The position numbers and the translations under genes were made by a program. 64,000 nt of DNA from Actinomyces graevenitzii C83 (GTDB lineage: Bacteria > Actinomycetota > Actinomycetes > Actinomycetales > Actinomycetaceae): the NCBI RefSeq assembly GCF_000239695.1, contig NZ_JH470338.1:1051327-1115326 (forward strand), given 5' to 3'. Position 1 is the stretch's first letter; each line of letters begins with the position of its first letter. Of this stretch, positions 18,119-27,671 are shown one piece after another. The notes beneath the pieces were generated by a model. The model was given only the letters and a program-made list of their open reading frames with translations. It ran no database searches and was not told the DNA's origin.

Positions 18119-19480
18119 GTGACAAGTAGTAACCCGCCCCACGCCGTCGGCGTAAATTCGGGCGCCCCCAACGCAACTAGCCCGGCCATAGCTAACCAGG
18201 CCGTAACTAGCCAGGCCTCCCCCAATGGCGGCGGACGCCAACTGGCCGCCCTGGCCCGCGACACCACTGCCGAAAACCCTTGGCCGCTGCGGTTGCTGGC
18301 GCAAAAAGTGGAGTCCTACATGTCCAAGATGACGCCGGTGTGGGTCAGCGGCCAGGTGGTGCAGTTCAACCCGCGTCGGGGTGCCTCTATGGCGTTTATG
18401 ACCTTGCGCGACAGTGAAACTGAGGCCTCCATGACGGTAGCTACCTACGCCAAGGTGCTGGCCGCCATGGATTCGCCGTTGGAGGAAGGCAGCCAGGTGG
18501 TGCTGCACGCTAAACCCACCTACTGGCTCAAGCGCGGCTCCTTCCAGCTGGTGGCTGACCAGATCAGGCCGGTTGGTTTAGGTCAGTTACTAGCCCAAAT
18601 TGAGCGCCTGCGCCGCGCCTTGGCTGCTGAGGGTCTATTTGACCCCTCCCGTAAGCGTCCGCTGCCCTTCTTGCCGCGTGTGGTGGGGCTGGTTTGTGGG
18701 CGGCAAGCTAAAGCTAAGGACGACGTCATTAACAACGCCCGCCTGCGTTGGCCCGCCACCCGCTTTGAGATCCGTGAGGTGGCTGTGCAGGGGGCCTACG
18801 CCGTCGCAGAAGTGTCCCGAGCCATTGCTGAGCTGGACCAAATCGAGCAAGTAGATGTGATTGTTGTGGCCCGAGGCGGCGGGGCGGTCGAGGACCTGCT
18901 GCCTTTTAGCGATGAGGCCCTGGTGCGCGCCGCTGCCGCCTGCCACACCCCGCTAGTCAGCGCTATTGGTCACGAAACCGACTGCCCGCTGCTGGATCTA
19001 GTGGCTGATTTTCGCGCTTCCACCCCCACCGACGCCGCCCGGCGGATCGTGCCCGACCTGCTTGAGGAGCTAGCCAGCCTGGAGACCACCGTGGCTGCGG
19101 CGCGCACCGCCTGGCAAGCCCGCCTGGAGCGTGAGCAGCAGGGCCTAGAGCAGCTGCGTTCACGCCCGGTGCTGAGCCAGCCCGACGCCGTCATTAATTT
19201 GCGTCAAGCAGAAGACCGCGAACTGACCCAGCGTATGCGCCGGGCGGTAGACCACCAACTGGCCCTTAGCCAAGCCCAGCTACACACTGATCTAGCTAAA
19301 CTGCGCGCGCTTAGCCCCCAGTCAGTGCTTGACCGTGGATACGCGGTTTTACGCCAATCTAATGGCGATGTGGTCACTGAAGTAGACCAGCTCAAACGCG
19401 GCACCCTGCTGGAAGCCATCGTGGCTCACGGCTCGCTAATCGCACAGGTGATGGGAACTAACCCCAAGCGGCTCGACTAG
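18119..19480 (+). CDS. xseA: Exodeoxyribonuclease VII large subunit
   Basis: 453 residues from the GTG at 18119. An N-terminal extension of about 55 residues rich in Ala, Asn and Pro precedes the OB domain ([20 protein letters not shown]) and the catalytic domain ([51 protein letters not shown]). A long helical C-terminus follows. With XseB it degrades single-stranded DNA. It is divergent from ispH and followed by xseB after 54 bases. Confidence 0.95.
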   Translation: MTSSNPPHAVGVNSGAPNATSPAIANQAVTSQASPNGGGRQLAALARDTTAENPWPLRLLAQKVESYMSKMTPVWVSGQVVQFNPRRGASMAFMTLRDSETEASMTVATYAKVLAAMDSPLEEGSQVVLHAKPTYWLKRGSFQLVADQIRPVGLGQLLAQIERLRRALAAEGLFDPSRKRPLPFLPRVVGLVCGRQAKAKDDVINNARLRWPATRFEIREVAVQGAYAVAEVSRAIAELDQIEQVDVIVVARGGGAVEDLLPFSDEALVRAAAACHTPLVSAIGHETDCPLLDLVADFRASTPTDAARRIVPDLLEELASLETTVAAARTAWQARLEREQQGLEQLRSRPVLSQPDAVINLRQAEDRELTQRMRRAVDHQLALSQAQLHTDLAKLRALSPQSVLDRGYAVLRQSNGDVVTEVDQLKRGTLLEAIVAHGSLIAQVMGTNPKRLD

Positions 19481-19534
19481 CCCAAAATGAGACCAGACCC
19501 ACCCAAAAGCGCAACTTCATGACACAATCAGACT

Positions 19535-19762
19535 ATGACCACACCCACATCTGCCCAACCGACCGAAGTTGACCAGCTCAGTTATGAGCAAGCCCGCGCT
19601 GAGTTAGCTCAGGTAGTACGCCAACTTGAGGCCGGCGACGCCCCTCTGGAGCAATCTTTGGCCATGTGGGAACGTGGTGAGGCTCTGGCCACGCACTGCC
19701 AAAACTGGTTAGACCAGGCCCGAGCCCGCCTAGAAGCAGCCACCCAAAGCGATCAGAGCTGA
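19535..19762 (+). CDS. xseB: Exodeoxyribonuclease VII small subunit
   Basis: 75 residues, usual size. The helical pattern SYEQARAELAQVVRQLEAGD followed by PLEQSLAMWERGEALATHC is diagnostic. It binds XseA. No ribosome binding site is visible; CACAAT (19523-19528) lies 6 bases before the ATG and could give a leaderless transcript separate from xseA. Confidence 0.94.
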   Translation: MTTPTSAQPTEVDQLSYEQARAELAQVVRQLEAGDAPLEQSLAMWERGEALATHCQNWLDQARARLEAATQSDQS

Positions 19763-19798
19763 TTTCAAGCACTGCAGCCACAAATTGAAGGAACCCTA

Positions 19799-20947
19799 AT
19801 GAGCGAACCGCGCGTATTAGTCATTGGTGAGGCCCTTGTCGACGTCGTCGTCGGCTTGGACGCTACCACTAAGGAAATCCCGGGTGGGTCCCCGGCGAAC
19901 GTGGCCCTAGGGCTAGCACGCCTAGGCCGCCAAGCCGAGCTGGTGTGCTGGATCGGCAAGGACGAACGCGGCGAGCTAGTCCGCAAGCACCTTGAATCTA
20001 ACGGTGTTGCCCTAGTTGAGGGCTCTGACGGGGCTGAGGCCACCTCCACCGCTGTTGCCGTTATTGGCGAAGACGGCGCCGCCACCTACCGCTTTGACCT
20101 GGACTGGAACCCGCCCACGCCGGCGCCTTCTAAGAACATCCCGCTAGCGGTACACACCGGTTCTATCGGCGCCATTATGGAGCCGGGGCGCCTAACCGTG
20201 CAGGCCGTTCTGGCAGCTTACCGCCAGACCTCCACCATCACTTACGACCCCAATGTACGCCCCCAGCTGATGGGCACCCCCGGTGACGCCCGCCCGCTGG
20301 TAGAGCGTCTAATCGCCGCCTCAGACGTAGTTAAGTGCTCCGACGAAGACCTGGAGTGGCTAACTAGCGGCGCTGACCAGGAAGAAACCCTGCGTTCCTG
20401 GCTGGAGCTAGGCCCGGCCATTGCGGTGGTTACCCGTGGCCCCGAGGGCGCCCTAGCAGTAACCTCCTCAGGCCTGCGCCTGGAAGTACCCTCCCAGCCG
20501 GCTATAGTAGCAGACACGGTAGGTGCCGGCGACTCCTTCATGGGCGGCATCATCGACGGGCTGTGGACTGAAGGCCTGCTGGGCGCCGAAAACCGCGAGG
20601 CGCTACACAACATCAGCGAAGAAGCCCTGCGCCGCGTAATCGCCCACGCCATTGCAATTGCCGCCATCACCGTTTCGCGCCCGGGCGCTAACCCGCCTAC
20701 CCGCGCTGAGCTAGAGGTCATTGCTAGGGCGTGCGCTTTGATCGAAGCACAACCCGCCTACCGCGCTGAGCTAGAGGCCGCCGCTGCCGCAGTGCAGGAA
20801 GAGGAAGTTGTCACTCACGAAGAGGCAGTTACCTCAGACGCGCCTAAGAGCGCAGCTGAAGAAACCGCACCTAAGAACGCAGTCGCCCCCGCCGCGCCCG
20901 AAGGCGCAGCTGAAGAGACTAAGCACGAGTGCTGCGGAAACTGCTAA
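19799..20947 (+). CDS. PfkB-family sugar kinase (fructokinase-like) with acidic CCxxC tail
   Basis: 382 residues. Ribokinase-fold signatures: EIPGGSPANVALGLARLGRQ near the N-terminus and the anion-hole/catalytic motif ADTVGAGDSFMGGIIDG. It should phosphorylate a sugar such as fructose. After the kinase fold (about residue 320) it carries a Glu/Ala-rich tail of 60 residues ending KHECCGNC, a possible metal- or redox-sensitive motif not usual in the family. The tail begins where a 27/28-base DNA repeat (20690-20717 and 20751-20777) duplicates the local sequence. An AGGAA sits before the ATG. Confidence 0.85.
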   Translation: MSEPRVLVIGEALVDVVVGLDATTKEIPGGSPANVALGLARLGRQAELVCWIGKDERGELVRKHLESNGVALVEGSDGAEATSTAVAVIGEDGAATYRFDLDWNPPTPAPSKNIPLAVHTGSIGAIMEPGRLTVQAVLAAYRQTSTITYDPNVRPQLMGTPGDARPLVERLIAASDVVKCSDEDLEWLTSGADQEETLRSWLELGPAIAVVTRGPEGALAVTSSGLRLEVPSQPAIVADTVGAGDSFMGGIIDGLWTEGLLGAENREALHNISEEALRRVIAHAIAIAAITVSRPGANPPTRAELEVIARACALIEAQPAYRAELEAAAAAVQEEEVVTHEEAVTSDAPKSAAEETAPKNAVAPAAPEGAAEETKHECCGNC

Positions 20948-20999
20948 GTTTCAGGCATAAACGCGATTAGGGACGTTTAGGGACCTAATCGGATTGGGG

Positions 21000-21263
21000 G
21001 TGGCCCACCAGCCACCCCCGCCTTATGCCCCTGGCCTGCTAAAGGCCCTGGAACTACCCACAAATTTAAGGCCAAAATTGTTTGCCCAAATCGTAATGAC
21101 GCTGCTGGCCCTAGTTGACTGCGCGGCAGTGGTCTATGTCTTGTTTGCCGGTAAGCGCAGTTTTTATGACCGCATGATTTACACGCTGATCATCTTTATA
21201 GTTCCCTTTGCGGGCGCAGCTTTTGCCGCCTATAAGCACTATTACTGGCTTAAAGAGCACTAA
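21000..21263 (+). CDS. Small membrane protein with two helices, PLD-nuclease-N-like
   Basis: About 87-89 residues. The start is uncertain: GTG at 21000 or TTG at 20994; there is no convincing ribosome binding site. Two membrane helices (about IVMTLLALVDCAAVVYVLFA and MIYTLIIFIVPFAGAAFAAY) are separated by a short loop, GKRSFYDR. The layout resembles the short membrane domain found at the N-terminus of cardiolipin synthases. Function unknown. Confidence 0.6.
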   Translation: MAHQPPPPYAPGLLKALELPTNLRPKLFAQIVMTLLALVDCAAVVYVLFAGKRSFYDRMIYTLIIFIVPFAGAAFAAYKHYYWLKEH

Positions 21264-21342
21264 AACTGGCTCCTGCCAGGCCCTCTAGCTACCCGGCCGG
21301 GACAGCTTTAAGCGCACCAGCTACCCGGCCATGTAAGGCGAG

Positions 21343-22104
21343 CTACTTACCCATGCGGCGCTCGCGGTGGGCATAGTCGCGTAGCGCGCGCAGGAAATCG
21401 ATGTGCCTAAAGGCCGGCCAGTTAACCTCGCAGAAGTAGTATTCCGAGTGTACTGACTGCCACAGCAGGAAGCCCGAAAGGCGCTGCTCACCCGAGGTGC
21501 GGATAAGCAGATCCGGGTCGGGCTGGCCCTTGGTGTACAGGTGCTCAGCAATGTCGCGCACAGACAGACTGCGGGCCACTTCTTCTAGGGTGCGCCCCTG
21601 GGCGGCAGCCTCAGCTAAAGCGTCACGCACCGCCTGGGCAATTTCTTCACGCCCGCCGTAGCCCACGGCCACATTAACCTCCATGCCTTCAAAGGCACTG
21701 GTGGACTCTACTGCCGCCAGTAGCCGCTGGGCCACCGGTTGGGGTAGTAATTCCACGCTGCCCACAATGCGCAGTCGCCAACGCCTGGCACTGGCCAGGT
21801 TTTCGACGGCGCTAGCAATAATGTCCAGCAGCGGCGCTAGTTCCTGCGGGTCACGCGAGAGGTTATCGGTACTAAGCAGCCAGAGGGTAACAATTTCAAC
21901 CCCGGCATTTTCGGCCCAACCTAAAAATTCAGCGATTTTATCTGCCCCGCGCCGGTGTCCGTGGGCGGCGCCTACCCCTAGGGATTTAGCCCAGCGGCGG
22001 TTGCCGTCGAGGATCACACCTACGTGTGCGGGAACTTTAGAGCGGTCAAGCTGCGCCAACAACCGGCGTTCGTAAACGTCATAGAGCAGGTTGTCGCCAG
22101 CCAT
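21343..22104 (-). CDS. Isoprenyl (cis-prenyl) diphosphate synthase, UppS family
   Basis: 253 residues from the ATG at 22104, which has AAGGAG 6 bases upstream; an in-frame ATG at 22152 has none. The family motifs are HVGVILDGNRRWAKSLG (catalytic Asp), VEIVTLWLLSTDNLSRDPQE and the C-terminal PDLLIRTSGEQRLSGFLLWQ with SEYYFCEVNWPAF. It condenses isopentenyl diphosphate into Z-prenyl lipids for cell-wall carriers. Actinobacteria often have two such enzymes; chain length cannot be told. Confidence 0.94.
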   Translation of the reverse strand: MAGDNLLYDVYERRLLAQLDRSKVPAHVGVILDGNRRWAKSLGVGAAHGHRRGADKIAEFLGWAENAGVEIVTLWLLSTDNLSRDPQELAPLLDIIASAVENLASARRWRLRIVGSVELLPQPVAQRLLAAVESTSAFEGMEVNVAVGYGGREEIAQAVRDALAEAAAQGRTLEEVARSLSVRDIAEHLYTKGQPDPDLLIRTSGEQRLSGFLLWQSVHSEYYFCEVNWPAFRHIDFLRALRDYAHRERRMGK

Positions 22105-22271
22105 TTTCAGCTCCTTGCATACAGGTACAGGCCGATCTGCTTTTACGGCCATGCTATATACGGTAGCGCCTAATCACGCCTTGTGGTGTTCGCTTTATCA
22201 AATAGCTACCTACGCGAGCGTAACTTACGGTAGCGTAGCTTTTGTTCCTAACAAGCTACTGGGAGGTTCAT

Positions 22272-22973
22272 ATGGCAGTCGCCAAAGCACTCTCGCTTTC
22301 TAGTGACTCACTCGCCTCGGCCGGTGAGGCCCTTAAATTAATCAAACCCAAGCTGCGCGGCTGGATTCACGCCATTACTGCGCCGCTGGCTTTGGCTGCC
22401 TGCATTGTGCTGACGGTTTTAGCCCCCACGACCACTTTAAAAATCGGCAGCGGAGTGTATTTGGCCTGTTCGCTGCTGCTTTTTGCCAACTCTGGGGTGT
22501 ACCACATCTCTAACGGGCATTTCCCGGCTAAGGTTTCCCAGCTGCTGCGCCGCATTGACCACGCCAATATTTACCTACTAATTGCCGGCACCTACACTCC
22601 CCTGGCTTTGGCGTTAATGACCCCGGATCACCAGCGCCTAGTGCTGGGCATTATCTGGACGGGGGCCGTGATTGGCATGGTGGCTAACGTGTGTTGGATT
22701 ACCGCGCCGCGTTGGCTGTTCACGATTTTGTATGTGGTGCTGGGCTGGGTGGCTGTGTGGTTCATTCCTGAGCTTTACCGCGCCGGCGGGGCGGCGATTG
22801 TCATTTTGATTGCATCTGGCGGCGTAATTTATACGCTTGGCGCAGTGGTTTATGCGCTTAAAAAACCCGATCCTTTGCCGCGCTGGTTTGGGTTTCACGA
22901 GATTTTCCACGCCTGCACTGTGGCCGCCTGGGTGTGTCAGTGTATCGCCTGCTATATGGCTGTATTGGGCTAA
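22272..22973 (+). CDS. Hemolysin III / PAQR-family membrane protein
   Basis: 233 residues from the ATG at 22272, with GGGAGG upstream. About seven helices. Family motifs: ANSGVYHIS, RRIDHANIYLLIAGTYTPL and the C-terminal GFHEIFHACTVAAW, carrying the conserved zinc-binding His and Ser/Asp residues. Despite the name, the bacterial role is poorly known. It is followed by greA after 34 bases. Confidence 0.92.
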   Translation: MAVAKALSLSSDSLASAGEALKLIKPKLRGWIHAITAPLALAACIVLTVLAPTTTLKIGSGVYLACSLLLFANSGVYHISNGHFPAKVSQLLRRIDHANIYLLIAGTYTPLALALMTPDHQRLVLGIIWTGAVIGMVANVCWITAPRWLFTILYVVLGWVAVWFIPELYRAGGAAIVILIASGGVIYTLGAVVYALKKPDPLPRWFGFHEIFHACTVAAWVCQCIACYMAVLG

Positions 22974-23007
22974 ACTGGGCTTTTAAGGTGGCAAGTTAGG
23001 AGAAAAC

Positions 23008-23490
23008 ATGAGTGAAGACAACCGTACTTGGCTGACCCAGGAAGCTTTTGACCGTCTAAGTGAGGAGCTTGAGCGCCGTCGTACCACTGAGCGCAAGGAG
23101 ATCGCTCGCCGCATTGAGCTGGCCCGCCAGGAGGGTGACCTGCGCGAGAATGCTGGCTACCACGCCGCCCGTGAGGAAGCCGCCCTTAACGAGACCCGCA
23201 TTAAGGTGCTTGAGGGGATGCTGGAAAACGCTGAGGTGGGTCAGGCTAGCTCTGACGGCACTGTCACTAAGGGCGCCCTGATTACCGCCATTATTGCCGG
23301 TAAAGAGCAGGTTTTCGTGCTGGGTAACCAGGAGATTGCGGCTGATGTTCCCGACGGCGCCCGCGTCTTCTCCCCCGAGGCTCCGCTAGGTAAGGCGCTG
23401 ATGGGCCACAAGGCTGGCGAAACTGTCAGCTACAAGGCCCCTAACGGCCGCGTTTTGCAGGCCGAGATCAAGTCTGTACAGCAGCTATGA
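23008..23490 (+). CDS. greA: Transcription elongation factor GreA
   Basis: 160 residues. The coiled-coil with REGDLRENAGYHAAREE-type residues (here QEGDLRENAGYHAAREEAAL) carries the acidic tip that helps RNA polymerase cleave backtracked RNA. The C-terminal FKBP-like domain ends LGKALMGHKAGETVSY. AGGAG lies 7 bases before the ATG. It overlaps msrA by 4 bases (ATGA). Confidence 0.96.
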   Translation: MSEDNRTWLTQEAFDRLSEELERRRTTERKEIARRIELARQEGDLRENAGYHAAREEAALNETRIKVLEGMLENAEVGQASSDGTVTKGALITAIIAGKEQVFVLGNQEIAADVPDGARVFSPEAPLGKALMGHKAGETVSYKAPNGRVLQAEIKSVQQL

Positions 23491-24269
23491 GCTACGCCGC
23501 TGCAACGCGGGCAGCTGGGCCTGAGCAAAATTGGTTGCCGCTCTGCGACGGTACTTATCTCGACGACGCCAGCGCCGGTGCCTTGCCGGCCACTATCGCC
23601 GGTCACAGCCAACCATTGCTGGAGCGTCTAGAGCTTCACCCGGTTTTAGCTAGCCGCGCTGACGACCCGCTGCCTGCTGGCGCTGAGGTTATTTACCTGG
23701 CTGCCGGCTGTTTTTGGGGTGTGGAGCGTATTTTCTGGAATCAGCCCGGGGTGTTAGCCACCGCCGTGGGCTATATGGGTGGGGGCAACCACAACCCCAC
23801 TTACCGTGAAGTGTGTACTGGCCAGACTGGCCACGCGGAGACTGTGGCCGTGGTTTACGACCCGGCTGTAGCGGGCGTGGGTGGGCAGAATCTACTGCGG
23901 GTTTTCTTTGAAAACCACGACTCCACCCAGGCTAACCGCCATGGTAATGATGTGGGCACCCAGTATCGCAGTGCGGTTTGGGTTACCACCCCCCAGCAGG
24001 CGCAGGCCGCAGCCGCGCTACGCGAGGCTTTCCAGGCTGAGCTAGACAAGCTTAGTGACGGGCGCGTTTGCCAAACCACTATTGGCGACGCCGCCGCGCT
24101 GGAAGCTGGCCAGGGCGGGCCGTTTTACGTGGCCGAGGAGTACCACCAGGCTTATCTACACAAGAACCCTGGCGGCTACTGCAATCACGGGCCTAATGGC
24201 ATTGTCTGCCCCGTGGGCATCGCTAACCTGCCGGCCCAAACTGATGTTTTGCCGCCCGAGCTAACCTAA
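23487..24269 (+). CDS. msrA: Peptide methionine sulfoxide reductase A
   Basis: 260 residues. The catalytic motif AAGCFWGVERIFW (Cys about residue 74), AVGYMGGGNHNPTYREVC, FFENHDSTQANRHGNDVGTQYRS (quoted in parts) and the resolving-Cys tail GYCNHGPNGIVCPVG are all present. It repairs oxidised methionine. The first about 65 residues are an extension upstream of the catalytic domain. It is translationally coupled to greA. Confidence 0.95.
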   Translation: MSYAAATRAAGPEQNWLPLCDGTYLDDASAGALPATIAGHSQPLLERLELHPVLASRADDPLPAGAEVIYLAAGCFWGVERIFWNQPGVLATAVGYMGGGNHNPTYREVCTGQTGHAETVAVVYDPAVAGVGGQNLLRVFFENHDSTQANRHGNDVGTQYRSAVWVTTPQQAQAAAALREAFQAELDKLSDGRVCQTTIGDAAALEAGQGGPFYVAEEYHQAYLHKNPGGYCNHGPNGIVCPVGIANLPAQTDVLPPELT

Positions 24270-24385
24270 ACGCCTGGCCCAAACCAAAAGCCGCCAAAGC
24301 CTAAAAGCAACCAAAGCCGCAAAGCAGTAAAGCTGTTGGGTTTAGCAGCCAAAACTGGGCCGAACTGGCCTAAACCAAACTAGAG

Positions 24386-24419
24386 GGGGGCGCCCGCCGC
24401 ATGGCGGGCGCCCCCTTTT
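24386..24419 (+). terminator. Terminator after msrA
   Basis: A 13-base GC-rich perfect stem (24386-24398 with 24403-24415), loop GCAT, followed by TTTTC. It ends the greA-msrA transcript. The remainder of 24270-24534 holds only repeated AAAGCC-type low-complexity sequence and no gene that I can support. Confidence 0.85.
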
Positions 24420-24534
24420 CTAAGCTGCCAGGCCACCTTGCCCAGAGCAGGCGTCATCATAGCACGAGAGCGCAAAGCAGACTATCAACCGTTAAGACGG
24501 TATTAGCCAAAGGCGTATTTGGGGAGAAATCACG

Positions 24535-24600
24535 ATGGCCACAATCTCTAACGCAACACTAGCCTTTTATATAAGCGATGCTTTATTTGGGAGGCAATAG
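24535..24600 (+). CDS. Possible 21-residue leader peptide upstream of a membrane protein
   Basis: A short frame, MATISNATLAFYISDALFGR plus Gln, has GGGGAG 8 bases before its ATG. It stops one base before the ATG of the next gene. Its 3' end contains the GGGAGG that serves the next gene, so translating it would couple to the downstream start. There is no homology evidence. Confidence 0.35.
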   Translation: MATISNATLAFYISDALFGRQ

Positions 24601-24601
24601 T

Positions 24602-25018
24602 ATGTGGCAAGATATCGCAGTAATAATTATGGGCCCTCTCATCATTTATTCATGGTGGGTGCAGACCTACACTGATTCGTGGGTGGCAGAATTCGGGAGA
24701 AGTATTTCACGCGAGCGTCTGACCAAAAACATGGCGGCAGTAACCTATCCCTGCATGGGCATTGCGTCTACCTTAGCTGGAATCAACATGCTCTCCGACA
24801 GGTTTGGAGCCCCCGAATTCATTATGGTTTCCATCTCGTTCATTGCACTGTTCTTTCTTTTTATTGGCGTCGTATATATTCTGCCGTTTCCGTTACCTCG
24901 TCTCATTGATTCACGTTACCAGTTCATGAAACGTAACGGTCTGCTTGACGACAATGGTGATCCGCTGCCTGATGAAGAGGCGGAACGTATCCTCGCCCAA
25001 CGTGAAGAAAACGAATAA
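24602..25018 (+). CDS. Membrane protein of unknown function, three helices
   Basis: 138 residues from the ATG at 24602, preceded by GGGAGG. Helices: about residues 4-22, 45-65 and 75-95 (FIALFFLFIGVVYILPFPLP). The C-terminus is acidic and cytoplasmic-looking (DDNGDPLPDEEAERILAQRE). I do not recognise the family. Confidence 0.65.
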   Translation: MWQDIAVIIMGPLIIYSWWVQTYTDSWVAEFGRSISRERLTKNMAAVTYPCMGIASTLAGINMLSDRFGAPEFIMVSISFIALFFLFIGVVYILPFPLPRLIDSRYQFMKRNGLLDDNGDPLPDEEAERILAQREENE

Positions 25019-25144
25019 CTTTTGTTGCCAGGCTCCCAGGATTGGAATCTGTTACCTAGTCACAACATTGTGATTTCTTAACCTAAGCCACAGGTCGGGG
25101 TAATATCTGCCTTAGTATCTGACCCCGACGACAGCTGTAAGCCA

Positions 25145-25747
25145 ATGATTGACCACCAGCGCCCCAGCTCCCAGCACAACGCCACCCAGGCCACTTCTCT
25201 GCGCGAAAGCAAGCTAAACACGCTTGGTAATACCCACGCTAGCTTGTATACGCCCTGGGGCTCAGCCTGGCGCGTGTCGCTGGTGACTTTCGCGGTGCTG
25301 GGTATCTTTGCCATGGTTGGGGGCATTCTTTTTTACGCCCACCGAGCCTCTGAGCAAAACCAGACGGGCGCCGTCGTCGTTACCACCACCCAAACCCAGA
25401 GCCCTGAAAGCACCCCCAGCCCTACTCCCAGCAGCACGCCACTACCTAGCACTGCGCCGCTACCCACCAGCAAGCCGCTAGGGACCGCCACACCCACACC
25501 ACTGTCCTCAAGCCCAGAGCCCTCCACGGGCTTGAACCTGCCCAACTTGACCACAATCTCCCCCACTGAGGCACCCCCCACCCCTGCCGCAGACAACTCA
25601 AGTGCAAACAACTCCAGTTCAGATGTGGTTTTAACGGCCTGGCAATGCACTAGCTCGCGCAAGCTGGTATTCCGCGCCAGCAATGGCTGGGACCGCAATA
25701 GCGCTATCGAAGTTGCCCGCAGTGAAAGCTGCGCCCGCTGGGAGTAG
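25145..25747 (+). CDS. Membrane protein with a Ser/Thr/Pro linker and a small cysteine-containing end
   Basis: 200 residues. The N-terminal 45 residues look cytoplasmic, followed by one helix (VSLVTFAVLGIFAMVGGILF). Next comes a Pro/Ser/Thr-rich linker of about 90 residues and a short C-terminal part with two Cys (TAWQCTSSRK and RSESCARWE) that may form a disulfide outside the cell. It is type II in topology, opposite to the array proteins starting at 29370. The start is uncertain. Family not recognised. Confidence 0.6.
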   Translation: MIDHQRPSSQHNATQATSLRESKLNTLGNTHASLYTPWGSAWRVSLVTFAVLGIFAMVGGILFYAHRASEQNQTGAVVVTTTQTQSPESTPSPTPSSTPLPSTAPLPTSKPLGTATPTPLSSSPEPSTGLNLPNLTTISPTEAPPTPAADNSSANNSSSDVVLTAWQCTSSRKLVFRASNGWDRNSAIEVARSESCARWE

Positions 25748-25838
25748 TCCCTGGACCACGAGCGCCGGCCCAAGCGCAGACCGTGAACGCAGGCGCAGGA
25801 CGCGAACATGAAGGCCCAAGCGCCGCCCGGGGCGCCAA

Positions 25839-25882
25839 AAAACACGAGTGCCTGGCTGCATAGAATCGCAACCAGGCACTCG
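25839..25882 (-). terminator. Terminator of the permease gene
   Basis: A stem of CGAGTGCCTGG with CCAGGCACTCG (extended by three pairs after one mismatch) is followed on the minus strand by TGTTTTTTGG. It lies about 45 bases after the permease stop. Confidence 0.75.
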
Positions 25883-25930
25883 CTACGCCGTCGGACTAAA
25901 CCGCAGGCGGGAAAAAGCTAGCAGAAGCTA

Positions 25931-27478
25931 TCAAGCCACCTCAACCTCAACGCCACTAACGTCAGCGGTAGCCAACTCAACCTTAGGCTCCTTGGTAACC
26001 AGCTTGTGGATACCCCAAATCGCCAAGAACACCGGCAAACCAATGTAGCTAGAAGCAATCTGGAACAGCTGGCCCCTAAACAGAGCCTCATAGTTTTGAC
26101 CCACCAGCACAATCAGGCACATAGCAAAAGCCAGCATCGGGCCAAACGGGAACAGCGGAGCCTTATAAGGCAGTTTCGCCAAGTCATTGCCCTGCAGCAC
26201 ATAGGCCCTGCGGAAACGCAGGTGGCACCAGGAAATACCCAGCCACACAATGAAGCCTGAAAGACCAGATACGTTAAGCAGCCAAGTGTAGGCAGCGCCC
26301 TCACCCACAATAGCGGTCACGAAACCAACCGCGCCCACAGCAGCCGTAACCGCCATAGCGTAGATCGGCACGCCGCGCCGGTTAACCCGGGAGAACAGCT
26401 TGGGGGCGTGACCATCAAGGGCCATCGAGTGCAGCATACGGGTAGAGGCATACAGGCCAGAGTTACCGGCAGACAAAATCGCAGTCAAAATAACCGCATT
26501 CATCACCGCAGCCGCGCCGGCCACACCAGCCCGCTCAAACACCAAGGTGAAAGGCGAGTAAGCCACATCAGTCTCACCGTTACGCAGCAAGTTGGGGTCG
26601 GTGTAAGGAATCAGGAAACCAATCACCGCAATAGCGCCCACATAGAACAGCATGATCCGCCAGAACACGCTCTTGATAGCCCGGGGCACATCCCTGCGAG
26701 GGTTACGCGACTCGCCCGCAGCCACACCAACCAGCTCAGTACCCTGGAAAGAGAAACCAGCGATCATAAACACTGACACAATCGAGAGCCAGCCGCCGTG
26801 GAAGGGGGCCTCACCCTTAGTCCAGTTACTAAAACCAGGCGAGTTACCGCCCATAATCCCCAGGATCATGGCCACGCCGGCCACCAAAAACACCAGCACG
26901 GTAATCACCTTGATGGTGGCAAACCAGAATTCACCCTCACCATAGGCGCGTGCAGAGAGTGCATTAAGACCAGTTAGCAGCGCCAAGAACACTGCCGCCC
27001 ACACCCAGTGGGGCACATCGGGCAGCCAGTAGCTCATCACAATACCGGCTGCTACCAGCTCAGCGGCCACCGTAATGGCCCAGTTAAACCAGTAGTTCCA
27101 GCCCATGGCAAAACCAAAGGAAGGGCTAACAAAACGCGTGGCGTAAGTCTGGAAAGAACCAGAAACGGGCATGTGCGCAGTCATTTCGCCCAGTGACTGC
27201 ATCAGCAACAGCACCATTAAACCAATTACCGAATAGGCCACCAGGGCGCCGCCCGGGCCTGCGGTAGAAACGGTTGCACCGGAGGCCACAAACAGGCCGG
27301 TTCCAATTGCGCCACCGATAGCAATCATCTGCATGTGGCGGGCGGACAGGCCACGCTTAAGGTCAGTTCCTGGATTGTCGTGTTCAGACACCTTAGCGTC
27401 ACCACCTAGTGATGCGCTCGCGGCAGTTTCAGGCTCCTCCCCTGCTGCAGATAGCTCGGGAGTAGTTAAAGCGGACAT
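25931..27478 (-). CDS. APC-family amino-acid permease
   Basis: 515 residues from the ATG at 27478, which has GGAGG 5 bases upstream; the GTG at 27484 is too close to that site. About 12 helices. The signature near the N-terminus, RHMQMIAIGGAIGTGLFVASGAT in parts, and SFQGTELVGVAAGESRNPRR in helix 6 place it in the amino-acid transporter family with GabP, AnsP and CycA. The substrate is unknown. It lies next to a glutamine synthetase on the same strand, suggesting nitrogen metabolism. Confidence 0.93.
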   Translation of the reverse strand: MSALTTPELSAAGEEPETAASASLGGDAKVSEHDNPGTDLKRGLSARHMQMIAIGGAIGTGLFVASGATVSTAGPGGALVAYSVIGLMVLLLMQSLGEMTAHMPVSGSFQTYATRFVSPSFGFAMGWNYWFNWAITVAAELVAAGIVMSYWLPDVPHWVWAAVFLALLTGLNALSARAYGEGEFWFATIKVITVLVFLVAGVAMILGIMGGNSPGFSNWTKGEAPFHGGWLSIVSVFMIAGFSFQGTELVGVAAGESRNPRRDVPRAIKSVFWRIMLFYVGAIAVIGFLIPYTDPNLLRNGETDVAYSPFTLVFERAGVAGAAAVMNAVILTAILSAGNSGLYASTRMLHSMALDGHAPKLFSRVNRRGVPIYAMAVTAAVGAVGFVTAIVGEGAAYTWLLNVSGLSGFIVWLGISWCHLRFRRAYVLQGNDLAKLPYKAPLFPFGPMLAFAMCLIVLVGQNYEALFRGQLFQIASSYIGLPVFLAIWGIHKLVTKEPKVELATADVSGVEVEVA

Positions 27479-27671
27479 GTTCACCTCCGTTAAAGTTACT
27501 TAAATTGCCAAAGCGGCAATGGAGGTAAACATAGCAGAGTGACTGCAACTTTATAAACGCTGTCTCATATTTTAATGGTGTGATTACGACGACGGGACGC
27601 CTCCATTTATCTGGAAGCGCCCCGCTTTGGCTTTATTGCTGGGACTTAATAAGACTTAAGCCCCAACCCAC

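Noticed and set aside
18076..18267. N-terminal extension of ispH
   Set aside because: It overlaps xseA, includes no family sequence, and a leaderless promoter lies just before the ATG at 18075.
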